Both the position numbers and the translations under genes were made by a program. A model generated the notes under the pieces. It was not told where the DNA came from, made no database searches, and saw only the letters and a list, made by a program, of their open reading frames with translations. 64,000 bases of DNA from Mariprofundus micogutta (GTDB lineage: Bacteria > Pseudomonadota > Zetaproteobacteria > Mariprofundales > Mariprofundaceae), in contig NZ_BDFD01000011.1 of assembly GCF_001895085.1 (NCBI RefSeq), forward strand, positions 1-64,000. Direction: 5' to 3'. Below, one piece after another: positions 29,285-38,039 of the stretch (position 1 is the first letter of the stretch; every line of letters starts with the position of its first letter).

Positions 29285-29361
29285 GGGCTCATGGCGCAAT
29301 TGGTTAGCGCAACCGGCTCATAACCGGTTGGTTCTAGGTTCGAGTCCTAGTGAGCCCACCA
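29285..29361 (+). tRNA. tRNA with CAU anticodon (elongator Met or Ile2)
   Basis: A 77-base cloverleaf: acceptor GGGCTCA/TGAGCCC, D arm GCGCAATTGGTTAGCGC, anticodon stem ACCGG/CCGGT with loop CTCATAA, T arm CTAGG-TTCGAGT-CCTAG and encoded ACCA. The paired first base and lack of three consecutive G-C pairs rule out the initiator. Elongator tRNA-Met and lysidine-modified tRNA-Ile2 cannot be told apart by eye. No terminator separates it from bolA, 38 bases downstream. Confidence 0.97.
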
Positions 29362-29399
29362 CTCCCTGAATATATTAATCAGAGAACAACAGGAAGAAT

Positions 29400-29633
29400 A
29401 TGCCTCCAAAACCAGAAGACATTGCCGACATGGTACGCCAGCATATTCCTGATGCACAAGTACAGGTACATCTGTATTCCGGTGACGACCATTTTGAAAT
29501 GAATGTTGTTTCAGCAAGTTTTGCAGGCAAATCACGTATTGCCCAGCATCAGATGGTCTATGCCGCGCTGGGTGAACATATGAAACAGGCCATTCACGCT
29601 CTGGCGTTGAAGACCTCGATTCCCAAGGAGTAA
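29400..29633 (+). CDS. BolA/IbaG-family protein
   Basis: Small cytoplasmic protein of 77 residues. The BolA fold is indicated by the opening helix, HLYSGDDHFEMNVVSASFAG and the following SRIAQHQMVYAALGE. The segment ALKTSIPKE at the end is like IbaG (YrbA). BolA proteins pair with CGFS glutaredoxins to handle [2Fe-2S] clusters, and the next gene is exactly that partner, three bases away. AGGAAGA precedes the start. Confidence 0.93.
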   Translation: MPPKPEDIADMVRQHIPDAQVQVHLYSGDDHFEMNVVSASFAGKSRIAQHQMVYAALGEHMKQAIHALALKTSIPKE

Positions 29634-29636
29634 ACA

Positions 29637-29963
29637 ATGAGTGATCCCGTACAAGAGCAGATTGATCAGGTCGTAAAAAACAATGACGTTGTCCTGTTTA
29701 TGAAAGGCACGCCCGATTTCCCTCAGTGTGGCTTCTCCCAGCGCGTAGCAGGTATCCTTTCAGGCTATGGTGTTCCATTTGCAGCGGTGAATGTACTGCT
29801 CAGTGAAGAAGTGCGCCAGGGTATCAAGACTTACGCTGACTGGCCCACCATCCCGCAGTTATATATCAAAGCTGATTTCGTTGGTGGCTGTGATATCGTG
29901 ACGGAAATGCATGAAAATGGTGAGCTGGAAGAATTGCTGGCTCCACTGAAAAAAGAAGCGTAA
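29637..29963 (+). CDS. grxD: Monothiol glutaredoxin, Grx4/GrxD type
   Basis: Cytoplasmic CGFS glutaredoxin of 108 residues, an Fe-S cluster carrier rather than a disulfide reductase. Key elements are MKGTPDFPQCGFSQR near residue 22, the cis-proline region WPTIPQLY and FVGGCDI near 80, which together bind glutathione and the shared cluster. It follows the bolA-type gene and would form the BolA-Grx heterodimer with it. Confidence 0.95.
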   Translation: MSDPVQEQIDQVVKNNDVVLFMKGTPDFPQCGFSQRVAGILSGYGVPFAAVNVLLSEEVRQGIKTYADWPTIPQLYIKADFVGGCDIVTEMHENGELEELLAPLKKEA

Positions 29964-30001
29964 CCTCAGCCTTACGCTGCCTTCCATGCACTGCGTAGTG
30001 C

Positions 30002-30030
30002 TTGATTAACGGTGCTGATTTTGTTATAAA
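30002..30030 (+). promoter_or_regulatory. sigma-70 promoter ahead of rpoN
   Basis: TTGATT (30002-30007) and TATAAA (30025-30030) with a 17-base spacer. The start would be near 30037, giving rpoN a leader of about 117 bases and making the 37-codon ORF at 30041 nearly leaderless on this transcript. Confidence 0.6.
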
Positions 30031-30040
30031 AAGGATGTTG

Positions 30041-30154
30041 ATGGTTATTAAGAACACTTCTCCCTCACCAGACTTCCGTGGATTCTACCCACAGCAGCAA
30101 GCGTACAATCCTAAAACCAGTTTTTATGCATACAAAGGCAATCTGAACGACTGA
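30041..30154 (+). CDS. Small ORF (37 codons) coupled to rpoN
   Basis: An ATG at 30041, six bases after AAAAGG, opens a 37-codon frame rich in Tyr, Asn and Pro (for example FRGFYPQQQAYNPKTSFYAY). Its TGA shares one base with the rpoN ATG (TGATG, 30152-30156), the classic stop-start coupling layout. I recognise no family. It might be a small protein or a leader peptide that sets rpoN translation. On the nearest promoter the SD sequence would fall before the transcription start, so SD-driven translation would need read-through from grxD. Confidence 0.45.
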   Translation: MVIKNTSPSPDFRGFYPQQQAYNPKTSFYAYKGNLND

Positions 30155-31551
30155 TGGAAACCAAACTTTCCCATAAGCTTGGCCAGCGACTGGCCTTGAC
30201 GCCGCAATTGACCCAGAGCCTCAAGGTTCTGGCTATGAATTGTATGGAACTTGAGAATTATCTGGAAGAATCCATCGAATCCAATCCCATGCTGGAAATG
30301 GACCCTAATGCAGCTACTGCTGCAGAACCGGCACAACAGGAAAAGGCCATTGAGGTCTCAGAGCAGGAGCAGTGGAAAGAGCAGGGCGATGATCGCTGGG
30401 AAAGCATGTATGCACCCTCCACGCGTGATGACGACCGCTATATTGACCGCGAACAACTCTGGGCAGGTGAAGAAAACCTCAGCGACAGCCTGCATGATCA
30501 GATTGACCGCCAACCCATGTCAGATAATGAAAGAGAAGTCGCACATGCCCTGATCGACTCTCTCGATGATGACGGTTATTTTCGCAATGATCCCTCCGAG
30601 TTTGCCAAAGAACTTGAAGGCAATATTGAAACCGATGGTGAAACGGTAGAACGCGTACTACTCAATGTTATCCATCAGCTTGACCCGACCGGTCTCGGAG
30701 CTCGGGATGTTACCGAATGCCTGCTGTTGCAGCTGGATGACACATGCGAAATTGATCGCTGGGTCAAACGATTACTGCTGCATTTTGCCGATGCCCTGCT
30801 GGCTCATGATGAAGAGTTGGCAAAAAAGGTTGAATGTGATGTGGAAACGATTGTACAGGCAAGAATCCGCATGCGCCGCCTGGACCCGTTCCCGGGCCAT
30901 GGCCTGCGCGGAGACAATAACTACTTCATCCGACCTGAAATCGTCTTCCGCCGCAATAATGACAACAATATAGAAGTCGATATTCCCGGCACTGGCTGGC
31001 GAGGCATTAGTATCAATGAACGCTGGAAAGAGCACGAATGGAAGGGGAAAGACAAAGAGTTTATGACGCAGGCCATGAAAGAGGCTAAGTGGCTCTTGCA
31101 TGCACTGGATCAGCGTAGTGAAACACTGATGAAAGTCGCCATGTGTCTGGCCCAGCGTCAACGCACGTTTCTTGAGTATGGTGTATTGGGCCTGAAACCT
31201 CTGACCCTGCAAGATGTGGCAGAAGAGGTCGGCCTGCATGAATCCACCATCTCGAGAGTCACCAACGGAAAATATGCCGACACACCAATCGGCATGATTG
31301 AGCTCAGACGCTTCTTTTCTGCTGGCCTACCGACACGTGGTGGAGGTACGATATCGGTCTATCGTGTACAACAACGTGTGAAAGCATTGATTGAATCCGA
31401 ACCTGTAGGACGCCCTATTTCGGATCAGGCCATTGCCGACCGATTACAGGCAGAAGGTATTGAAATCGCACGCAGAACTGTAGCGAAATATCGAGAACAG
31501 TTAGGGCTGCCCCCAAGCAGCCAACGGCGGCGTGGTACAAAAACACGTTAG
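30154..31551 (+). CDS. rpoN: RNA polymerase sigma-54 factor
   Basis: Sigma factor of 465 residues that directs RNA polymerase to -24/-12 promoters and needs an AAA+ activator. Region I is the Gln/Leu-rich opening (LGQRLALTPQLTQSLKVL), followed by an acidic region II, the core-binding and HTH regions (LQDVAEEVGLHESTISRVTNGK), and the RpoN box ARRTVAKYRE near residue 441. It heads the hpf-ptsN-hprK-rapZ-PTS series. A target promoter candidate and an NtrC activator occur in the same window. Confidence 0.98.
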   Translation: METKLSHKLGQRLALTPQLTQSLKVLAMNCMELENYLEESIESNPMLEMDPNAATAAEPAQQEKAIEVSEQEQWKEQGDDRWESMYAPSTRDDDRYIDREQLWAGEENLSDSLHDQIDRQPMSDNEREVAHALIDSLDDDGYFRNDPSEFAKELEGNIETDGETVERVLLNVIHQLDPTGLGARDVTECLLLQLDDTCEIDRWVKRLLLHFADALLAHDEELAKKVECDVETIVQARIRMRRLDPFPGHGLRGDNNYFIRPEIVFRRNNDNNIEVDIPGTGWRGISINERWKEHEWKGKDKEFMTQAMKEAKWLLHALDQRSETLMKVAMCLAQRQRTFLEYGVLGLKPLTLQDVAEEVGLHESTISRVTNGKYADTPIGMIELRRFFSAGLPTRGGGTISVYRVQQRVKALIESEPVGRPISDQAIADRLQAEGIEIARRTVAKYREQLGLPPSSQRRRGTKTR

Positions 31552-31553
31552 CC

Positions 31554-31573
31554 CTGATATGTATACATATCAG
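31554..31573. repeat. Perfect 20-bp palindrome between rpoN and hpf
   Basis: CTGATATGTATACATATCAG reads the same on both strands and starts two bases after the rpoN stop. It has no loop and no T-run, so it looks like a protein-binding site rather than a terminator. Confidence 0.6.
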
Positions 31574-31651
31574 AAAGGAAAGAAAACATCTTTCCAAATG
31601 TAACCAGTCACAGCAAGGCTGTTACAATAAAACAAAAGCGGAGGTAACAAC

Positions 31652-32209
31652 ATGCAAGTATCCATCACCGGACGTCATGTAGATCTCACAGAGCCGCTGA
31701 AGGCTTATGTGGATGACAAACTGCAACACCTGAAACACTCATTCGACCACGTCGTAGACGTGCATGTTGTGCTTTCGGTGGAGAAGTTTCGTCAACGCTG
31801 TGAAGTCAACATGCAAGCCAGTGGCATCAACATTCACGGCAGTCACGAGACTGAAGATATGTATGCCTCAATTGATGGAGTCGTAGATAAACTCAACCGT
31901 CAGCTTAAACGCTATCGGGCAAAACTTCGTCGTCATCGTGGTGACCCGGTAGGCCGTGAAATCAAGGTTTCACACAAAGTTCTGGATATGGCCAATGACA
32001 AAGATGAGCTGACTGAAGATCACCAGCCTGAAACGTTGCGCCATGAACAGATCGATGCCAAACCGATGAGTGTGGATGAAGCAGTGATGCAGCTGGAGCT
32101 GGGCAGCCGCGATGTGCTGTTTTTCACCAACGGGCAGACCGAACAGCTTAATGCAGTCTATCGTCGACCTGACGGCGCACTAAGCTGGATTGAACCCGAA
32201 GCAGCCTGA
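31652..32209 (+). CDS. hpf: Ribosome hibernation-promoting factor, long form
   Basis: Protein of 185 residues that binds the 30S subunit and pairs ribosomes into inactive 100S dimers. The N-terminal domain (about 1-100) has the S30AE fold with the basic block LNRQLKRYRAKLRRHRGD. A linker leads to the C-terminal dimerisation domain (about 130-180: KPMSVDEAVMQLEL, DVLFFTNGQTEQLNAVYRR), so this is a long HPF, unlike the short gamma-proteobacterial form. GGAGG precedes the start. A TACAAT box lies 23 bases before it. Placement after rpoN is conserved in many proteobacteria. Confidence 0.95.
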   Translation: MQVSITGRHVDLTEPLKAYVDDKLQHLKHSFDHVVDVHVVLSVEKFRQRCEVNMQASGINIHGSHETEDMYASIDGVVDKLNRQLKRYRAKLRRHRGDPVGREIKVSHKVLDMANDKDELTEDHQPETLRHEQIDAKPMSVDEAVMQLELGSRDVLFFTNGQTEQLNAVYRRPDGALSWIEPEAA

Positions 32210-32217
32210 TCACAACT

Positions 32218-32658
32218 ATGCGCTTGCTAACGCCTGAACATGTCATCCTCGATTGTGGAGCCAACAGTAAACGAGCTCTGATTACCGAGGTTGCCAATAT
32301 ATTAACCTCCATCGACCCCGACCGGGTAATGGAGGTCGTCATGGCGCGTGAGCAACTGGGAAGCACAGGAATCGGCCATGGGATAGCTATACCCCATGGC
32401 CGCATGCCTGACCTGCAGACCCCCATGATTGCCATTGGACGCCATATCGAGGGGATCAACTTCGATTCAATTGATGGCGAACCTGTGCATATTGTCGTGT
32501 TACTGCTGGTACCAGATTCGGATGACCGTCAACACCTGGAGCTGTTGGCACAGTTGGCCCGAACCCTGCAGCAAAGCAGTGTACGGGAAGCCATTCTTCA
32601 TGCCCGAAGCACGCAGGATATTGCGGATATATTTTCCGAACTGGTGAAAAAAGAATAA
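32218..32658 (+). CDS. ptsN: PTS EIIA-Ntr (nitrogen-regulatory)
   Basis: Regulatory phosphocarrier of 146 residues, the terminal acceptor of the nitrogen PTS, affecting potassium transport and sensor kinases in studied bacteria. The phosphorylated residue is His60 in GIGHGIAIPHGR. It carries no fused transporter domain. Its TAA overlaps the hprK ATG by one base (TAATG), indicating coupling. Confidence 0.95.
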   Translation: MRLLTPEHVILDCGANSKRALITEVANILTSIDPDRVMEVVMAREQLGSTGIGHGIAIPHGRMPDLQTPMIAIGRHIEGINFDSIDGEPVHIVVLLLVPDSDDRQHLELLAQLARTLQQSSVREAILHARSTQDIADIFSELVKKE

Positions 32659-33611
32659 TGACCCTGGCCCGCCGTATCACAATCCGTGAACTGCTGGCCG
32701 CACAGGGCGAAGCTGCCAAGATGCGCCTTCTGGCCGGAGAAGCCGGTCTTGATCGTTATATTGACCATCCACGCATGCAGAAACCCTCCCTGGCATTCGC
32801 CGGATTTATTGAACATTTGAGTGATTACCGACTTCAGGTGATCGGTCAGACCGAATTACATTATCTGGCTACCCGCAGCCTTCAGGAACAGCAAACTGCT
32901 GTTGATGCCGTATTTGATTTGCGTCTGGCTGGCGTCGTCATTACCCGCAATCAAACACCTCCCGACATTATACTCAATGCCGCAAAACGCACCGACACTC
33001 CATTGATAGTGTCTGATGATCCATCTTCAACATTCATGACTAACATGATGCTCTTTCTCTCCCAGCACCTGGCACCAGTGGTCTATCAGCATGGCGTTTA
33101 CATGGATATTTTTGGCCTGGGTGTGTTGATTACAGGTGCCAGCGGCATTGGTAAAAGTGAAATCGGGCTGGAGCTGATTTCCCGTGGCCACCGCCTCATT
33201 GCTGATGATATGGTGGAGTTTTCACGAAAAAACCCGACTACCATAGTAGGCAAAAGCCCGGACACACTACGTTACCACATGGAAATTCGTGGCATTGGTA
33301 TTCTGAATATCCGCGACCTCTATGGCGCTGCAGCCATCACTGATACCAAACGATTAAGCCTCGTGGTTGAGCTTGTACCCTGGGACCAGGTGGCTGCAGA
33401 AGACAGAGTCCTCGGCGAAGACAGTGATACTGAAATTCTTGAAGTCAGCATTCCCCGCATTGCCATTCCCATTCGAACCGGCCGCTCTCTTGCAGTGTTG
33501 GTCGAAGTTGCAACTCGTAATCAACTGCTGAAACAACGTGGCATCGACAGCGGTGATGACTTCGTGCGATCTCTGCAACACAAGATTGACGAAGGCGGCC
33601 AGGAGCTATGA
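32658..33611 (+). CDS. hprK: HPr kinase/phosphorylase
   Basis: Bifunctional enzyme of 317 residues that phosphorylates HPr on Ser46 and removes the phosphate. The P-loop is TGASGIGKSE near residue 160; the HprK signature is MEIRGIGILNIRDLYG near residue 208, and the N-terminal domain is present (full-length form). Its substrate HPr, with Ser46 intact, is encoded 1.3 kb downstream, so the pair should be functional. The gene overlaps both ptsN and rapZ. Confidence 0.96.
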   Translation: MTLARRITIRELLAAQGEAAKMRLLAGEAGLDRYIDHPRMQKPSLAFAGFIEHLSDYRLQVIGQTELHYLATRSLQEQQTAVDAVFDLRLAGVVITRNQTPPDIILNAAKRTDTPLIVSDDPSSTFMTNMMLFLSQHLAPVVYQHGVYMDIFGLGVLITGASGIGKSEIGLELISRGHRLIADDMVEFSRKNPTTIVGKSPDTLRYHMEIRGIGILNIRDLYGAAAITDTKRLSLVVELVPWDQVAAEDRVLGEDSDTEILEVSIPRIAIPIRTGRSLAVLVEVATRNQLLKQRGIDSGDDFVRSLQHKIDEGGQEL

Positions 33612-34489
33612 TACTAATCAGTGGTCTCTCCGGTGCCGGAAAAAGTACCGTATTGCATGCTCTGGAAGATGCAGGTTTTTTCTGCACCGACAATCTTCCT
33701 CTGGAGCTATTATCTGACTGGTCCAACAGTATGTTGGCACGCAAACAACCTGCAGCCGTCTGCCTGGATTCACGTAGTGGTTTCACAGCCAAAGCTATTC
33801 GCGCCGCCATCAAGGACATTCCAAGCCATGACCAGTGGCAATTGCTGTTTGTCGAAGCAGAGGATGAGGTTTTAAGGCGGCGCTTCTCCACAGTTAAACG
33901 CCGCCACCCGTTTCCGGCAGGCTCCGACCTGATGGAATCCATCAGGCTTGAACGGGAGAGTCTGCTGGCAATCCGGAACATGGCAGACCTGGTTCTCGAC
34001 AGCAGTCACCTCACACCTTACGAACTAGCAGAAAAGGTCGACATTTTCTGCCTGAAACCCGGCAAAAAGAAACGACAGATGATCTGCAACATCATCTCTT
34101 TCAGTTATAAAAACGGTCTGCCTGCTAATGCCGATATCGTCTTTGATATGCGTTTTCTTCCCAACCCGCATTACCAGCCGGAGCTGGCACCTCTGACAGG
34201 ATGTGATCAGGGCGTGATCTCCTTTCTTGAGAGTTACGAAGATGTCAAAGAGGCAGCATTACATATCCAGCGCTGGCTGGCATTCACATGGCCGCTGGTT
34301 CGCAAAGAACGCAAGCAATACCTAACCATTGCCATGGGCTGCAGCGGTGGACGCCACCGCTCAGTGTATATGGCCGAACTGATCTCGGGATGGCTGAACA
34401 GTCAGGGCTGGGCCGAACCTACCGTACAGCATCGTGAACTGGGCATCAGTCACAGCAGCATAATAGATGTAAGCCCGGAGGCAAAATAA
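33608..34489 (+). CDS. rapZ: RNase adapter protein RapZ
   Basis: Nucleotide- and RNA-binding protein of 293 residues; in E. coli it senses glucosamine-6-phosphate and delivers the sRNA GlmZ to RNase E. Walker A is GLSGAGKST at residues 6-14. The N-terminal kinase-like part is followed by the C-terminal sensing domain with MGCSGGRHRSV near residue 247. The start overlaps the hprK stop. Whether GlmY/GlmZ-type RNAs exist in this organism is unknown. Confidence 0.95.
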   Translation: MILISGLSGAGKSTVLHALEDAGFFCTDNLPLELLSDWSNSMLARKQPAAVCLDSRSGFTAKAIRAAIKDIPSHDQWQLLFVEAEDEVLRRRFSTVKRRHPFPAGSDLMESIRLERESLLAIRNMADLVLDSSHLTPYELAEKVDIFCLKPGKKKRQMICNIISFSYKNGLPANADIVFDMRFLPNPHYQPELAPLTGCDQGVISFLESYEDVKEAALHIQRWLAFTWPLVRKERKQYLTIAMGCSGGRHRSVYMAELISGWLNSQGWAEPTVQHRELGISHSSIIDVSPEAK

Positions 34490-34491
34490 GC

Positions 34492-34932
34492 ATGATCGGT
34501 ATTGTCCTGATTGGCCATGAACGCATTGCCAGTGAAATGCTGGCAGCCATGGAACATATTGTGGGAAAACAGCCACTGATCGAAGTACTCGATGTTCTGG
34601 ATTCGCAAACTCCCGATGAACTGACCCGCTCTATGCAGGCAAAAATACGTGCCTGTGACATCGGCAAAGGCGTACTTCTGCTGGCCGATATGTTTGGCGG
34701 AACCCCATGCAATATTGCCATGGGCTGCTTGCAAGCCGGTCATGTTGAAGTGGTATCCGGCTTTAACCTGCCGCTGTTGATCAAAGCCGCAACACTGCGG
34801 GACAAACAGAAGAATCTTGCGAAGCTGGCCGAACAGGTCGTTGAGTCAGGTCGGCTGTATATGCGCATTGCTCCGCATCTTCACAATACCGGACAATCAG
34901 ACAAGAAGAGTACTGAGGGGGGGCGGCGATGA
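34492..34932 (+). CDS. PTS EIIA component, mannose family
   Basis: Cytoplasmic phosphocarrier of 146 residues with the EIIA-Man fold. His9 in VLIGHERIA is the phosphorylation site and LADMFGGTPCNIA near residue 65 is the family signature. There is no EIIB, EIIC or EIID gene nearby, so it most likely acts as a regulator rather than in sugar uptake. It lies two bases after rapZ and overlaps HPr (ATGA). Confidence 0.92.
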   Translation: MIGIVLIGHERIASEMLAAMEHIVGKQPLIEVLDVLDSQTPDELTRSMQAKIRACDIGKGVLLLADMFGGTPCNIAMGCLQAGHVEVVSGFNLPLLIKAATLRDKQKNLAKLAEQVVESGRLYMRIAPHLHNTGQSDKKSTEGGRR

Positions 34933-35198
34933 CTGAACGCTTCATCAGAATCCAGAACAAGCTGGGACTGCATGCCCGGGCTTCGGCTAAACTGGCAACT
35001 GAAGCCAGTCGCTTTGAGAGCAATATTAAACTCGCCAAAGATGACATCGAAGTGAATTGTAAAAGCATCATGGGCATTATGATGCTCGCTGCATGCAAAG
35101 GAACAGAGCTGAAACTCATTGCAGACGGTGTCGATGCCGATTCTGCGCTCGATGCTCTGGAGACATTGGTCAACAACCACTTTGGAGAAGGCGGGTGA
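34929..35198 (+). CDS. Phosphocarrier HPr (NPr-like)
   Basis: Protein of 89 residues that relays phosphate from EI to the EIIA proteins. Both regulatory sites are present: His15 in LGLHARASAKL and Ser46 in VNCKSIMGIMML, the latter being the HprK target. It overlaps the EIIA gene before it and the EI gene after it. Confidence 0.95.
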   Translation: MTERFIRIQNKLGLHARASAKLATEASRFESNIKLAKDDIEVNCKSIMGIMMLAACKGTELKLIADGVDADSALDALETLVNNHFGEGG

Positions 35199-36892
35199 GT
35201 CCAAAGCGATTTGGACAGCTACCGGAAAACCGTCGCGACGGTAAGGGGGTTGCATCCAGTTCCGGCATTGTTATCGGCCGGGTTCAAAAACTATTGCACG
35301 GGCGCCAGCCAATCCCTGAAAAGTATCTCAAACCTGAGCAGCTTGAAGCTGAAGTAGACCGGTTGCTGCAGGCAATCACCGCCGCAAAAAAAGAGATCGA
35401 TGAAGAGCGCCAACATTTAAGCAATATCGGCACACGTGATCCAATGCTGATTCTAGATGTGCATTGTATGCTGATTGCAGACCCCGAACTGTTGAAATCC
35501 GCCAGCCAACGTATCCGAAATGAGTGTATCAATGCTGAATGGGCACTGAGACAGGAAATGGACGTCATTCAAACGGTGTTTGAACAGATGAAGGATGAAT
35601 ATCTGCGCAATCGCAAAGACGATGTTGAACAGGCTGGCCGACGCATACTGAGTCACCTTTTGGGGCAATCAAAACCAGAACAGGGACTGCAGGAACAGAG
35701 TGCAGATAAAGAGCCTGTAATATATGTCGGGGATGATTTTTCAGTTTCCGATATTGTGCATATGTGGCGCCATGGTGTTGCTGCCGTAGTAACGGAGCAG
35801 GGTGGCGTTGACGCACACAACATCATCGTTGCCCGCGGCATCGGCCTTCCGGCACTGGTCGGTGCTACCGGCATTCTTAATGACATCCATGATGGTGAGA
35901 TACTGATTCTCGATGCAGAACAGGGGCTCTGGGTACTCAATCCAAGTGAGATTGAGCAGAAGGCCTACCGCAAATTTATGGAGGCTATTCTGGTCAGCAA
36001 ACGCGGACTGGAAGCCTTTGCCTGCAAACCTTCACTCAGCAAAGATGGCCGTGAATTAAAGCTGATGGCGAATATCGAATTTCCGGAAGAACTTGATGTG
36101 GCTGAATCGATTGGTATTGACGGGATCGGCCTCTATCGCAGCGAATTCCTGTTCATCAATGAAACAACCATGCCTGATGAAACATTCCAGTTTGAACAGT
36201 ATGTGATGCTTGTCCGTCGCATGCAGGGGAAACCTGTCACCATGCGTCTGCTTGATGTCGGTGGTGATCGCCCCTGGCTCTATCGTGATCTGGCCGGTGC
36301 CGACTACTCCGGTGCCAATCCAGCCATGGGTCTGCGTGGTATTCGTTTAATGCTGAGAAACCCTGAACCGTTGAAAGTCCAGTTGCGTGCCATGATCAGG
36401 GCAGCGCAGGAAGGTCCGGTAAACATTCTCGTGCCAATGATCAGCTGCCGCGAAGAGATGGAACAGGTCAGAGAACTGGCAGATCAGTGTCGAAATCAGC
36501 TCGGCATAACCGAATTGCCTCCGATTGGCGCCATGATCGAAGTACCTGCAGCAGCCCTGATCGCGGAAGACCTCGGCAAAGTTTCCGACTTCTTCTCCAT
36601 CGGCACCAATGATCTGATGCAATATACACTGGCTTCGGATCGTAGCGATGACGAGATGGCCGGCCTGTATCAATCTGGTCATGCCGCTATTTTGCAGCTG
36701 ATTCTTCTGGCGGCATCAGCTGCAAAAAAACATGGCATCCCGATATCAGTCTGTGGTGAACTGGCTGCCGATCCGGAATGGACTGCCACATTTCTGAATC
36801 TGGACATGCAATACCTCTCCATGAGCGCGAGTAATATACTCACTATTCGACGATACCTTAGCCGCCAGACCTATCTGCCACTGATTTCTTAA
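35195..36892 (+). CDS. ptsI: PTS enzyme I
   Basis: Phosphoenolpyruvate-protein phosphotransferase of 565 residues. The phosphorylated histidine lies in [13 protein letters not shown] near residue 202, followed by the PEP-binding barrel ([35 protein letters not shown]). There is no N-terminal GAF domain, so it is an ordinary EI rather than PtsP. The start is taken as the GTG at 35195, which overlaps the HPr stop (GTGA) and follows GGAGAAGG; a longer frame starting inside HPr would add an Arg/Cys-rich nonsense segment. It is the last gene of the cluster. Confidence 0.95.
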   Translation: MSPKRFGQLPENRRDGKGVASSSGIVIGRVQKLLHGRQPIPEKYLKPEQLEAEVDRLLQAITAAKKEIDEERQHLSNIGTRDPMLILDVHCMLIADPELLKSASQRIRNECINAEWALRQEMDVIQTVFEQMKDEYLRNRKDDVEQAGRRILSHLLGQSKPEQGLQEQSADKEPVIYVGDDFSVSDIVHMWRHGVAAVVTEQGGVDAHNIIVARGIGLPALVGATGILNDIHDGEILILDAEQGLWVLNPSEIEQKAYRKFMEAILVSKRGLEAFACKPSLSKDGRELKLMANIEFPEELDVAESIGIDGIGLYRSEFLFINETTMPDETFQFEQYVMLVRRMQGKPVTMRLLDVGGDRPWLYRDLAGADYSGANPAMGLRGIRLMLRNPEPLKVQLRAMIRAAQEGPVNILVPMISCREEMEQVRELADQCRNQLGITELPPIGAMIEVPAAALIAEDLGKVSDFFSIGTNDLMQYTLASDRSDDEMAGLYQSGHAAILQLILLAASAAKKHGIPISVCGELAADPEWTATFLNLDMQYLSMSASNILTIRRYLSRQTYLPLIS

Positions 36893-36960
36893 CGATACTG
36901 CGATTTTATCAGTACATTTTCCCCATAAACACAATCTGCTCTTTGCCGAATTGGACAAAG

Positions 36961-36991
36961 CCGTTTACCCTTCGCGTCCCAAGGTTAACAG
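36961..36991 (+). promoter_or_regulatory. Candidate biotin-repressor operator ahead of bioB
   Basis: CCGTTTACC (36961-36969), 13 bases, GGTTAACAG (36983-36991): the arms pair at 7 of 9 positions. The right arm resembles the BirA half-site GGTTTACAA/GGTTAACAA. It ends 20 bases before the bioB start, a position where repression would be effective. Confidence 0.35.
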
Positions 36992-37011
36992 AGTGTATAA
37001 CAGGAGAACTT

Positions 37012-37998
37012 ATGCGATACGACTGGAGTGTAGATGAGATTGAGGCACTGTTTGAACTGCCATTTAATGATCTGATGTTCCGTGCTCAACAGGCCCATCG
37101 TGCCCATTTCGATGCCAATGAAGTGCAATTATCCACACTGTTATCGATTAAAACCGGCGGTTGCCCAGAAGACTGCAAATACTGCCCTCAGTCATCGCGT
37201 TATAACACTGATGTGGAATCTGAACTGCTGATGAAAAAAGAACAGGTCATCGCCGCCGCCAAAATCGCCAAAGAGAAGGGCGCATCTCGATTCTGTATCG
37301 GTGCAGCATGGCGTGAGCCCAAAGGACGTGCTTTTGAACTGGTCTGCGACATGATTTCCGAAATCAAGGAGATGGACATGGAAGCCTGTGCCACCCTTGG
37401 TATGCTCAATGCTGATCAGGCTGCACACCTCAAAGAGGTCGGACTGGACTACTACAATCACAACCTCGATTCCGATCCGGAATACTACAAAGAGATTATC
37501 TCTACCCGCACATATGATGAACGTCTCGACACCCTGAAACATGTACGTGCCAATGGCATGAGTGTCTGCTGTGGTGGTATTGTCGGCATGGGTGAAACAC
37601 GGAGTCATCGTGCTGGGCTTGTAGCCCAGCTGGCTCGCATGAGCCCACACCCGGAATCAGTGCCAATCAATATGCTGGTGAAAGTGGAGGGCACACCTGT
37701 TGCAAATGATGCACAGTTTGCCGGTGATCTGGATAACTTTGAATTCATTCGCACCATTGCAGTCTCCCGCATCACGATGCCGGGCTCACATGTGCGACTT
37801 TCCGCCGGTCGTGAAGAGATGTCTGAAGAGATGCAGTCCCTCTGTTTCCTCGCCGGAGCCAACTCTATTTTCTATGGTGAGAAACTTCTGACGACCGGCA
37901 ACCAGGATGCCGAGAATGATCAAAAACTGTTTGCCAAACTCGGACTGCGCCCGATGGAAAAACCTGTTCCTTCAAGCCGCCGCATGGTGAATGCTTGA
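37012..37998 (+). CDS. bioB: Biotin synthase
   Basis: Radical-SAM enzyme of 328 residues that inserts sulfur into dethiobiotin in the last step of biotin synthesis. The cluster motif CPEDCKYC (cysteines 51, 55 and 58) and the following PQSSRY are diagnostic, and GIVGMGET and [13 protein letters not shown] are further BioB blocks. ATG 37012 follows CAGGAG by six bases; an upstream ATG in frame lies within the regulatory region. No other bio genes are nearby. It converges with sthA over 41 bases without a terminator. Confidence 0.97.
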   Translation: MRYDWSVDEIEALFELPFNDLMFRAQQAHRAHFDANEVQLSTLLSIKTGGCPEDCKYCPQSSRYNTDVESELLMKKEQVIAAAKIAKEKGASRFCIGAAWREPKGRAFELVCDMISEIKEMDMEACATLGMLNADQAAHLKEVGLDYYNHNLDSDPEYYKEIISTRTYDERLDTLKHVRANGMSVCCGGIVGMGETRSHRAGLVAQLARMSPHPESVPINMLVKVEGTPVANDAQFAGDLDNFEFIRTIAVSRITMPGSHVRLSAGREEMSEEMQSLCFLAGANSIFYGEKLLTTGNQDAENDQKLFAKLGLRPMEKPVPSSRRMVNA

Positions 37999-38039
37999 AT
38001 CACCACTGAGGATGCATGAAAACATCGGGAGATAACTGA

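Noticed and set aside
29285-29361. Initiator tRNA-fMet
   Set aside because: The first base pair is matched and the anticodon stem lacks three consecutive G-C pairs.
29984-30007. Terminator after grxD (GCACT-GCGT-AGTGC)
   Set aside because: Stem is only 5 bp and no T-run follows; it overlaps the rpoN promoter.
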